From: Methanothrix sp.
GTDB taxonomy: Archaea; Halobacteriota; Methanosarcinia; Methanotrichales; Methanotrichaceae
Direction: 5' to 3'
DNA: 7,533 bases
Assembly: GCA_003162615.1 (NCBI GenBank)
Contig: PMNG01000210.1
Location: forward strand, 1-7,533
The number at the start of each line of letters is the position of its first letter. Position 1 is the stretch's first letter. This document shows positions 1 to 5,240 of the stretch, piece by piece. Under the pieces are notes generated by a model, which worked only from the letters and a program-made list of their open reading frames with translations, did not search any database and was not told the DNA's origin. The position numbers and the translations under genes are program-made.

Positions 1-80
1 CCAAATCGATTCGCATTGTTTATTATTGGGTATGAGCTTGAACTCAAAACTCCGTCTAGTTTGTACCGTCTTTCGGTTAT

Positions 81-995
81 CTACTCGAACTCTATAGTCC
101 CCGGCGGTTTGGGCGTGAGGTCGTACACGACGCGGGTAACAGACGGTATCTCGCCGGTTATCCTGCTGGAGATCAGTCTAAGAACCTCCCACGGCAGCTC
201 CATCACATCCGCAGTCATAGCATCCCGAGAGGAGACAGACCTAACGGCAACAACCCAGCCATAGACTCTGTTGTCTCCCTTAACACCGGTGGCCATGCCA
301 AGGATCGCTGCAAAAGCCTGCCAGGGGGCAAACTTCACGACCTCTTCTTCTACTATAGCGTTGGCCTTTCTTATGATCGCAAGCTTCTCTTTAGTCACGT
401 CTCCAACGATTCTCACCGCAAGTCCAGGTCCAGGGTATGGCATCCTCTCGCTTATCTCTACCGGAAGGCCAAGTCCCCGCGCCACCTCTCTAACCTCGTC
501 CTTGTATAGATCGCGAAGCGGCTCGACGATGCGGGCGAACTCGATGCGACTGGGAAGTCCGCCTACATTATGGTGAGCCTTTATCCCGCCTTCAGACTCG
601 ATCCGATCAGGATAGATAGTCCCCTGAATGAGCGTATCTGCTCCTATTTTCCTGGCCTCCTGCTCGAAGATCCTGATGAATGTCTCACCCACGATCTTCC
701 TCTTGGCCTCAGGATCAGTGACCCCCTTGAGCATGTCCAGGAACCTGTCCTCTGCATCCACCCTGACCAGCGATATGTCTTTGAAAAGCTCTTCGATCCT
801 TTCAGACTCAAACTGTCTCATGAGGCCTGAGTCAACATAAACCGGAACTAGCCTGTCCCCTAACGCCATGTGAGCAAGCTTTGCACATACCGAACTGTCC
901 ACTCCACCCGAGAGCCCAATGATGGCCTTGCCCTTCACTTCCCGCTGAATCTCTGCGATCGCGTCTTCTATAAAACGCTCAACGTTCATGACCAT
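81..995 (-). CDS. guaAb: GMP synthase subunit B (ATP-pyrophosphatase subunit)
   Basis: Synthetase half of the archaeal two-subunit GMP synthase. It adenylates XMP with ATP and aminates it with ammonia supplied by the GuaAa subunit, the last step of GMP synthesis in the cytoplasm. The 304 residues contain the N-type ATP-pyrophosphatase loop SGGVDSS (29-35), GTIYPDRIES (125-134), HHNVGGLP (141-148), RMPYPGPGLAVRI (184-196), and the family's C-terminal dimerisation and substrate tail VVYDLTPKPPGTIEFE (289-304). Length is normal for the stand-alone subunit and no glutaminase domain is fused. The start could be the ATG at 995 or the one at 989 (MVM...); no good Shine-Dalgarno sequence precedes either, so the exact start is uncertain by two residues. 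It ends in TAG. A palindromic ATTTAAAT at 1082-1089 is a candidate promoter, giving a leader of about 60 bases. Its partner guaAa lies at 6557-7102 on the same strand, not adjacent. Confidence 0.97.
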   Translation of the reverse strand: MVMNVERFIEDAIAEIQREVKGKAIIGLSGGVDSSVCAKLAHMALGDRLVPVYVDSGLMRQFESERIEELFKDISLVRVDAEDRFLDMLKGVTDPEAKRKIVGETFIRIFEQEARKIGADTLIQGTIYPDRIESEGGIKAHHNVGGLPSRIEFARIVEPLRDLYKDEVREVARGLGLPVEISERMPYPGPGLAVRIVGDVTKEKLAIIRKANAIVEEEVVKFAPWQAFAAILGMATGVKGDNRVYGWVVAVRSVSSRDAMTADVMELPWEVLRLISSRITGEIPSVTRVVYDLTPKPPGTIEFE

Positions 996-1069
996 AGTAC
1001 ATGGAGGCCGGGTCCAAGAATAATAGGCTTACGGTTATGCGTTCAGATAACTCCGATATGACCTGTACA

Positions 1070-1090
1070 TGAAAAATAAGGATTTAAATT
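1070..1090 (+). promoter_or_regulatory. Strong AT-rich archaeal promoter (BRE plus TATA), possibly bidirectional
   Basis: TGAAAAATAA (1070-1079), three bases, then TTTAAA (1083-1088) inside the palindrome ATTTAAAT (1082-1089). Read on the plus strand, the purine-rich block fits a BRE and the predicted start, about 25-28 bases beyond the TATA box, is near 1110, where a GC-rich foldable block begins. The TATA core is palindromic, so it could also drive guaAb on the minus strand with a start near 1057. The same motif and spacing recur at 7484-7502. Inferred from sequence only. Confidence 0.5.
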
Positions 1091-1109
1091 ATCGCAAGAG
1101 AGTGAGTCT

Positions 1110-1177
1110 GGCGAGGTAGTGGAGTGGGGCCTCACCCGTTCAGTCGCCTGGCGGGAGGGCCGTTTCCGGGCCCTCCC
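1110..1177 (+). ncRNA. Candidate structured small RNA, two hairpins
   Basis: A 68-base block with about 73% GC lies between guaAb and the secreted-protein gene, in surroundings near 50% GC. It folds as two consecutive hairpins. Hairpin 1 (1110-1148) has GGCGA/TCGCC at its base, a 3x3 internal loop, then a second helix (1118-1140, with a bulged A1123 and some G-U pairs) capped by GGCC. Hairpin 2 (1153-1177) has a perfect 9-bp GC stem, GGGAGGGCC/GGCCCTCCC, with a 7-base loop. The plus-strand promoter at 1070-1090 would start transcription at its first base. It has no long open frame, and I do not recognise it as tRNA, SRP RNA, RNase P, box C/D or H/ACA RNA. Alternatives are a transcription or processing element at the end of the 1208-2443 gene, or part of a long guaAb leader on the minus strand; the strand is therefore an inference. 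Confidence 0.4.
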
Positions 1178-1207
1178 TAAAAGTCGTCTTGGGTCTATCT
1201 TGGGGTC

Positions 1208-2443
1208 CTAAGTCGTTCCCGGATCTATTATTTCGGCGATTGTTCCATTCTCTTCATCGGTTTCGTTTCCTGTTTCGGTTTCTGTGTCATTTTCGTCCAC
1301 TGTTAGATTGTTCGGATCATCGTCGCAGCCTTCCAGCCAATCCTTATTGAGATGCTTGCTGCTTGAGTTGTACCTTCCAATCTCCTTATTTATGGCTTTG
1401 AACATCCCGATGAACATTTCATCTACGGTTATGTTCTTTCCCTTTGAGGCGAATTCAGCTATGCCTGTAAAATTCGATTCGGTCTCCATCCTGGTCTCTT
1501 TCTTATGAATTTCTGCACTGCTGCCCAAATTAAGAGTGCTTGCTTGCAGATATTTCTCTCTAAGAATTGTCTTGGTAATGTGATTCTCGCAAACACGGTT
1601 TGCATACCAGCTGCTGTTGTAACTCAAAGGATGGCTGGTTATGTTGACCAAAGCAAAGGTGCCCTTTGCCCGCAGGTTCTGGTCAGCGGACAACTTCGAA
1701 GAAGAGAGGCTGAGTCTTTCATTTGAACTGTAATCCCCCGATCCGTGTTCGCTAAAGTCGATATTTGCTCCGTCCACTGGTTTGATTGTCGTGGTTATCG
1801 ATAACGTCTTTTTAATGGCTTCGTATGACAGAGTGACCTGATTGGTTATCTTGTAGCTGGGGCGATCTGTGGATAGCGTCTTATGTACAGACGAGTAGCC
1901 AATCCCCGAAACACTACCTTCGATCTCAGCTTCGCATGTCGATTTAGGAACCAACACGGTGATCTTTAGTTTTATCCACTTACTGGAAGGAGGTAACCCT
2001 TTAATGGTCCATGTGTTGTCTGTTCCGCTATCCGGTTCTGGATCAGATTTCACGAAAACTGTTCCCGGTCCGTAATCCTCGGTTATTACTACGTCTATGT
2101 CCCTTTTCAGGTTGTGTTTGTACTTTATAGTGTAAGTTATTTGGCTCCCCGAGCTAACTGCTTTTGAACCAGTCAATGAGAAATCTAAGGATGGAGGCTT
2201 CTTGGATGCCTTTGCTAGTTTAGCGTCCATGAGCGAAGAATTAACTGAATGCGATTCATCGAGGATGCCATTGGAATTGTTCTCCTCTGATACAATAGCG
2301 TTATTGTCCGAGATCGATCCTTCGGCTGTATTGCTGCTATCGAGATCGTCAAGAGAGTTGCTTGATAAAGCCAAGGTCGCAAGAAGGGACCATACCATAA
2401 ATACGGCGAGGTTATTCATCAATATAGGTCTAACGCGCTGCAC
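1208..2443 (-). CDS. Secreted DUF11-like protein, sequon-rich, acidic tail
   Basis: Function unknown; probably exported. The N-terminus has a charged stretch and a hydrophobic segment (about residues 9-27, LAVFMVWSLLATLALS), as in a signal peptide. A low-complexity Ser/Asn linker follows to about residue 80, then a beta-rich domain (about 88-170) whose pattern of YTIKYKH, DVVITEDYGPGTVFV and a late TW resembles the DUF11 repeat of archaeal and bacterial surface proteins. Residues 171-370 match no family I know. The end is strongly acidic (about 373-404). I count 11 N-X-S/T sequons, which suits archaeal N-glycosylation. Cysteines are at 170, 285 and 373; there is no C-terminal membrane anchor or sorting signal, so it may be released or held by contacts. 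The given start is GTG; an ATG at 2419 gives a more compact signal peptide. A TATA-like TTAATTAA at 2467-2474 places the transcript start near 2443, so the message is probably leaderless or nearly so. Ends in TAG. Confidence 0.85.
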   Translation of the reverse strand: MQRVRPILMNNLAVFMVWSLLATLALSSNSLDDLDSSNTAEGSISDNNAIVSEENNSNGILDESHSVNSSLMDAKLAKASKKPPSLDFSLTGSKAVSSGSQITYTIKYKHNLKRDIDVVITEDYGPGTVFVKSDPEPDSGTDNTWTIKGLPPSSKWIKLKITVLVPKSTCEAEIEGSVSGIGYSSVHKTLSTDRPSYKITNQVTLSYEAIKKTLSITTTIKPVDGANIDFSEHGSGDYSSNERLSLSSSKLSADQNLRAKGTFALVNITSHPLSYNSSWYANRVCENHITKTILREKYLQASTLNLGSSAEIHKKETRMETESNFTGIAEFASKGKNITVDEMFIGMFKAINKEIGRYNSSSKHLNKDWLEGCDDDPNNLTVDENDTETETGNETDEENGTIAEIIDPGTT

Positions 2444-2466
2444 AAAAATCTTTCTGGCATTAAAAA

Positions 2467-2474
2467 TTAATTAA
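2467..2474 (-). promoter_or_regulatory. TATA box for the secreted-protein gene
   Basis: TTAATTAA in an A/T-only run, about 24-31 bases upstream of the GTG at 2443. Normal archaeal TATA-to-start spacing predicts initiation at or within a few bases of that GTG, or a leader of about 24 bases if translation begins at the ATG at 2419. No Shine-Dalgarno sequence precedes either codon. Confidence 0.5.
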
Positions 2475-2528
2475 TAATGTGGCATTTAATGGATACTATA
2501 CAGCAAAATGTATCAAACGATCCCATTT

Positions 2529-2541
2529 GATATGCCATATC
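2529..2541. repeat. Short palindrome GATATG-C-CATATC, possible operator
   Basis: A perfect 6-bp inverted repeat around one central base, upstream of the secreted-protein promoter (TATA at 2467-2474). It could bind a dimeric regulator. No regulator gene lies nearby to support that, and a palindrome of this length can arise by chance. Confidence 0.3.
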
Positions 2542-2549
2542 GCTGCTGT

Positions 2550-2576
2550 GCGAAAGCAGAGATCCAAGGCTTTCGC
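2550..2576. repeat. 8-bp inverted repeat GCGAAAGC/GCTTTCGC
   Basis: Perfect 8-bp arms (2550-2557 and 2569-2576) separated by 11 bases, in the gap between the DRG GTPase gene and the secreted-protein gene. It can fold in RNA from either strand. No T-run follows on either side, so it is not an obvious intrinsic terminator. It could be a second 3' structure of the DRG transcript or a protein-binding dyad. Confidence 0.4.
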
Positions 2577-2628
2577 CAAACTGTAATGTGGTCGCGAGGC
2601 GAGCACGTTCCCCAATTGAACTCAAGAT

Positions 2629-2654
2629 AAAAGAACCGTGTGAATAGTTCTTTT
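2629..2654 (-). terminator. Hairpin terminator candidate downstream of the DRG gene
   Basis: Perfect 8-bp arms AAAAGAAC (2629-2636) and GTTCTTTT (2647-2654) with a 10-base loop, 42 bases past the DRG stop. On the minus strand the hairpin ends in a T-rich stretch (GTTCTTTTATCTTG), consistent with archaeal T-rich termination. It is close to symmetric and would also read as a hairpin from the plus strand, but no plus-strand gene ends here. Confidence 0.5.
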
Positions 2655-2695
2655 CAACTTGTCTAACTCTATGGCGCTAGTCGCTCAATGCTCCG

Positions 2696-3799
2696 TTATC
2701 GTCTCTTGGTTATGATAGACAACACATCGCCATCGACTAGAGTGTGGTTGAGTCCTACAGACTGGCCGGGAAACTTGGCGCTCTTCCCCCAAACGAGAGA
2801 GTACCTGAATAGATCCACAAAATCCCTATGAAGATGCTCGCAGACAGTTCTGACGGTCGAACCGTCAAGAATCACCAGAGGGTCGTCAAGATCGGCCTTT
2901 TCTCCCTTGGGCTTTAGGTAGACCCTTATGAAGCCGAGAGTATCATATATTGTCTCCTTCATCTCTTCTATACCTTCTAAAGTTACGGCAGATACCTTTA
3001 GGAAATCTCTGCCGATAGTCTCTTTGATCTTCTCTTCTACTCCTGTGTACCTTAGGTCGAACTTGTTTATTGCCACAACGCTTGGAATGTAGACCCTGTT
3101 CCCTGCCAGGAAGTCTACCAGGCTGTCAGTGTCGATGTCCTCCCGAACGGTAACGTTGGCATTGACTATCCCGTATACGCGAATGATCTCGGCGATCTCA
3201 CTCACCGTCATATTTGTGAGCTGAACTGTGCTTCTGATGATTATGCCGCCCTTGGTCGCCTGGGTGATGGAGATGTCCGGAGGCTGCTTATCCAGCCTGA
3301 TGCCGGCGTCGTAGAGTTCCCGCATTAGAATATCCAGTCGGTAGTTGAATACATCCCCCAAAAGCAGGATTATATCGGCTGCCCTGGCAGCGGTTATGAC
3401 TTCTCTTCCGCGTCCCTTCCCCTTGGCAGCTCCCTTGATCAATCCTGGCATGTCCAGGATCTGGATCTCGGCGCTCTTGTACTCCATGATTCCGGGTATG
3501 ACTTCCAGTGTGGTGAAGTGGTACTCAGCAACCGCGGAATTCGCGCTCGTTAGGAGGTTGAGGAGGCTCGACTTTCCGGTGGACGGAAAACCAACCAGAG
3601 CTACCGTGGCATCGCCGGACTTTTTGATGTAGAACCTTCTGCCTGTCCCGCCGCCTTTTACCTTCTGGAGCTCCTGCTGCGCCTTTAGTTTTGCGATCTT
3701 GGCCTTCAGCTTCCCTATGTGGTGCTCAGTGGCCTTGTTCTTCTGAGTTTTGAGGATCTCCTCTTCTATCTCCTTGATCTGTTCCTCGATGGTTGCCAT
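2696..3799 (-). CDS. DRG-family (Obg/TRAFAC) GTPase with TGS domain
   Basis: Archaeal homologue of the developmentally regulated GTP-binding proteins DRG1/DRG2: a cytoplasmic GTPase associated with ribosomes and translation in eukaryotes, with the archaeal role less defined. The 367 residues give the usual full-length layout: a charged, Lys/Glu-rich helical N-terminus (about 1-48, likely coiled coil), then the G domain with P-loop GFPSTGKSS (70-78), the FTT switch region (95-97), DMPG (116-119), NKFD (245-248) and SAV (270-272). An inserted helical/beta region (about 150-240) separates G3 from G4, and a C-terminal TGS domain covers about 291-366. All nucleotide-binding motifs are intact. The ATG start at 3799 is preceded by AGGA six bases upstream (3806-3809), and the N-terminus matches the family. 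A good TATA box lies at 3900-3907 and a terminator-like hairpin at 2629-2654, so it is probably a single-gene transcript. Confidence 0.95.
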   Translation of the reverse strand: MATIEEQIKEIEEEILKTQKNKATEHHIGKLKAKIAKLKAQQELQKVKGGGTGRRFYIKKSGDATVALVGFPSTGKSSLLNLLTSANSAVAEYHFTTLEVIPGIMEYKSAEIQILDMPGLIKGAAKGKGRGREVITAARAADIILLLGDVFNYRLDILMRELYDAGIRLDKQPPDISITQATKGGIIIRSTVQLTNMTVSEIAEIIRVYGIVNANVTVREDIDTDSLVDFLAGNRVYIPSVVAINKFDLRYTGVEEKIKETIGRDFLKVSAVTLEGIEEMKETIYDTLGFIRVYLKPKGEKADLDDPLVILDGSTVRTVCEHLHRDFVDLFRYSLVWGKSAKFPGQSVGLNHTLVDGDVLSIITKRR

Positions 3800-3858
3800 T
3801 TATCGTCCTGCCCATTCCGGGTACATGTTCTTGAACTGCCCTCTGGATCCAGGGTTTC

Positions 3859-3886
3859 AAGATCTGTAAATTGGGGAGAAGATCTT
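3859..3886. repeat. AAGATCT/AGATCTT inverted repeat at the DRG transcript start
   Basis: Arms AAGATCT (3859-3865) and AGATCTT (3880-3886) are perfectly complementary and 14 bases apart. Because AGATCT is itself a palindrome, the arms are also direct repeats. The pair straddles the DRG transcription start predicted from the TATA box at 3900-3907 (near 3877), where an archaeal repressor would sit; this role is inferred from position alone. Confidence 0.35.
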
Positions 3887-3899
3887 TTGAGTTTTCCCC

Positions 3900-3907
3900 T
3901 TTATAAG
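3900..3907 (-). promoter_or_regulatory. TATA box for the DRG GTPase gene
   Basis: CTTATAAA on the minus strand, a close match to the archaeal TATA consensus. Standard spacing predicts a start near 3877 and a leader of roughly 75-80 bases with the AGGA ribosome-binding sequence at 3806-3809. Confidence 0.55.
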
Positions 3908-4103
3908 GTGATGCCTTTTCCAGGATGTATTCATCGATTAATCTGTCTATTACCTGTTTTTAGATGGCCATTTTAGGTTGGCCGAGTTGATCCTGGGAAG
4001 GGCGGGCATTAGATCTATTGGGAAAATATAGCCGTATTTGACAACGAATTAGCGGAATGAGATCTAAGGCTGTAAAGGATACAGGTATCCAAGATCAAAG
4101 GTG

Positions 4104-4124
4104 GGCAGAGGTTTTCCTCCTGCC
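4104..4124 (-). terminator. Imperfect hairpin, possible 3' end of the isf transcript
   Basis: GGCAGAGG (4104-4111) pairs with CCTCCTGCC (4116-4124) with one bulged base and a 4-base loop. It lies about 140 bases past the isf stop and lacks a long T-run on the minus strand (CACCTTTGATCTT follows), so it is a weak terminator candidate. It also lies inside the open frame described for 3800-4265. Confidence 0.25.
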
Positions 4125-4265
4125 ACTAAATTCCTTGAAATTAGTCCCCGATTCGGTTGGAGTAATGAGCTGAATCCGGATGTTTACGAACTGATAGTAA
4201 AGGTCATAGCTAGTAGTCCGATCAATGGATGACAGCAATGCTCAATGGAACATGCATCTATCACT

Positions 4266-4850
4266 TTAATCCCCTCCCCTGCAGCTGCTTTTCTTGATCC
4301 TTTCCAGAAGGTCGCACAGCTTGTTGGCGCTGGCCACGACCGTCTTCCTGCCTATTCTGTCCTCGTGGGCAGGCCTCACGGCAATTCCTCCAAAGTGGCT
4401 GTCATCCCCCACCACAATCATCCCGTGCATATGCATCCAGTTGTGAATCGTCTCTATGGTCTTCTCCTGTCCTCCGTTCCTGGAAGCACCAACGGTCAGA
4501 GCACAACCTACCTTGCCCTTCAGCTTGAATCCCTGCCTCCTTAACAGAATGGTTCGATCGAACACGGCTTTGATCTGAGCGGTGACTGTGCCGAAGTAAG
4601 CGGGAGATGAGACGATCAATCCATCTGCTTCCTCCATAAGCTCGTAGAACTTGTCCATATCATCTTTTATCGGACATGGCTTGCCTCGCGCGCAATCCCC
4701 GCAATCGTCGCAGTACCTCACCTCAAGGGATGAGCACAGAAGCTGCTGTGTTTTAAATCCTCTCTCCGATGCAACCTTCAGGGCTTCGTCTAGGATGTAC
4801 TCTGTGTTTCCTCCTTTCTTGGGACTCCCCGATACGCCAAGGATCATCAT
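4266..4850 (-). CDS. isf: Iron-sulfur flavoprotein (Isf type, NADPH-dependent FMN reductase fold)
   Basis: Flavodoxin-like redox protein carrying FMN and a [4Fe-4S] cluster. In methanogens Isf has been linked to electron transfer from ferredoxin and to oxygen or peroxide defence; the physiological partner here is not shown by the sequence. The 194 residues start with the FMN-phosphate loop GSPKKGGNTE (8-17). The compact CX2CX2CX5C motif follows at C47, C50, C53 and C59, the same spacing and, as I recall it, the same numbering as the cluster-binding cysteines of Methanosarcina thermophila Isf. SSPAYFGTVTAQIK (80-93) is the typical flavin-contacting segment. Length is normal. Two ATGs (4850, 4847) begin the frame; a strong GAGGTAG at 4858-4864, seven bases from the first, favours 4850. 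The gene diverges from the PRC-barrel gene across 129 bases that contain paired TATA-like arms. It ends in TAA. Confidence 0.92.
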   Translation of the reverse strand: MMILGVSGSPKKGGNTEYILDEALKVASERGFKTQQLLCSSLEVRYCDDCGDCARGKPCPIKDDMDKFYELMEEADGLIVSSPAYFGTVTAQIKAVFDRTILLRRQGFKLKGKVGCALTVGASRNGGQEKTIETIHNWMHMHGMIVVGDDSHFGGIAVRPAHEDRIGRKTVVASANKLCDLLERIKKSSCRGGD

Positions 4851-4897
4851 AAATTCGCTACCTCAATGTTCCTTTGTCCTTGAAAGTGTACAGGAAT

Positions 4898-4922
4898 GTA
4901 TATGACACAGGAAGGCATATAC
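4898..4922. promoter_or_regulatory. Inverted repeat forming likely back-to-back TATA boxes
   Basis: GTATATG (4898-4904) and CATATAC (4916-4922) are perfect 7-bp arms 11 bases apart, in the divergent isf/PRC-barrel intergenic region. Each arm reads CATATAC in the direction of its own gene, so each can serve as a TATA box. Predicted starts are near 4945 (plus, leader about 35 bases) and near 4875 (minus, leader about 25 bases), both leaving the good Shine-Dalgarno sequences (GAGG at 4969-4972; GAGGTAG at 4858-4864) inside the messages. The dyad could equally be an operator serving both genes. An alternative plus-strand TATA (TTAATATC, 4942-4949) lies too close to the start codon to leave room for the Shine-Dalgarno. 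Confidence 0.4.
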
Positions 4923-4979
4923 GCTTTTTGGGATCACAAACTTAATATCTTAAAACATAATTTATATTGAGGACTTGAT

Positions 4980-5240
4980 ATGCACGCAGAGATCACATCA
5001 CTCCTGGGGCTGGAGGTATACACTCAGAAAGGTGTCTATGTGGGTAAGGTGGATGACGCAGTTCTGGACACGGATCAGAGGATGGTCAGCGGTCTCGCTC
5101 TGGGGAGTGTGAACAAAAACCTCTTCGACCAGAAAGGGAAAGGGGTGGTCGTACCCTATCGCTGGGTCACAGCGGTTGGCGATATAATCCTCATGAAGCA
5201 TCTGACCTTAAATGCAAAGGAACAGCGGAAAGACGGCTAG
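4980..5240 (+). CDS. Small PRC-barrel protein (possible CdpB-like cell-division factor)
   Basis: An 86-residue stand-alone PRC-barrel domain. The barrel spans about residues 4-75: LLGLEVYTQKGVYVGKVDDAVLD is the first half and VVVPYRWVTAVGDIILM the second, both typical of archaeal one-domain PRC-barrel proteins. There is no signal peptide or membrane segment. Small archaeal PRC-barrel proteins include the haloarchaeal CdpB proteins, which act with SepF and FtsZ in division; similarity in size and architecture suggests that role but does not prove it, since related PRC barrels were earlier linked to RNA metabolism. The ATG at 4980 has GAGG seven bases upstream (4969-4972). Its last 29 bases overlap thg1, so the two are surely co-transcribed. 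It ends in TAG. Confidence 0.88.
   Translation: MHAEITSLLGLEVYTQKGVYVGKVDDAVLDTDQRMVSGLALGSVNKNLFDQKGKGVVVPYRWVTAVGDIILMKHLTLNAKEQRKDG

Larger units (their letters stand above)
3800..4265. other. 466-base gap between isf and the DRG gene
   Basis: No confident gene. It holds the DRG promoter (3900-3907), an inverted repeat over the predicted DRG start (3859-3886), four AGATCT palindromes (3860, 3880, 4011, 4060), and an imperfect hairpin (4104-4124). Two short overlapping plus-strand open frames also occur: 4057-4173 (ATG, 38 codons) and a frame ending at 4232 that is open from 4068, with a possible GTG at 4101. The second frame reads like protein (it includes FLEISPRFGWSNEL and NPDVYELIVKVIASS), but there is no Shine-Dalgarno sequence and I do not recognise it. 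It may be a small protein or a decayed gene. Confidence 0.5.

Noticed and set aside
271..576. Plus-strand open frames over guaAb, the DRG gene, isf and guaAa
   Set aside because: They are antisense to confidently identified genes, carry no family motifs and have no promoter or ribosome-binding support.
1153..1177. Canonical intrinsic terminator
   Set aside because: The GC hairpin is excellent, but no T-run follows it on either strand (TAAAAGTCG on plus, GCCAGGCG on minus).
1110..1180. tRNA gene behind the strong plus-strand promoter
   Set aside because: No acceptor pairing of the right length, no D-loop or T-loop consensus (no GGTTCRA-type segment) and no anticodon arm; the fold is two consecutive hairpins.
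1187..1208. Imperfect direct repeat TCTTGGGTC / TCTTGGGGTCC
   Set aside because: Only two short unequal copies with no recognisable function; too little to call a repeat element.
4980..5240. Assigning the PRC-barrel protein firmly as CdpB
   Set aside because: Size and domain fit, but no sepF, ftsZ or other division gene is in the window, and PRC barrels are functionally diverse.
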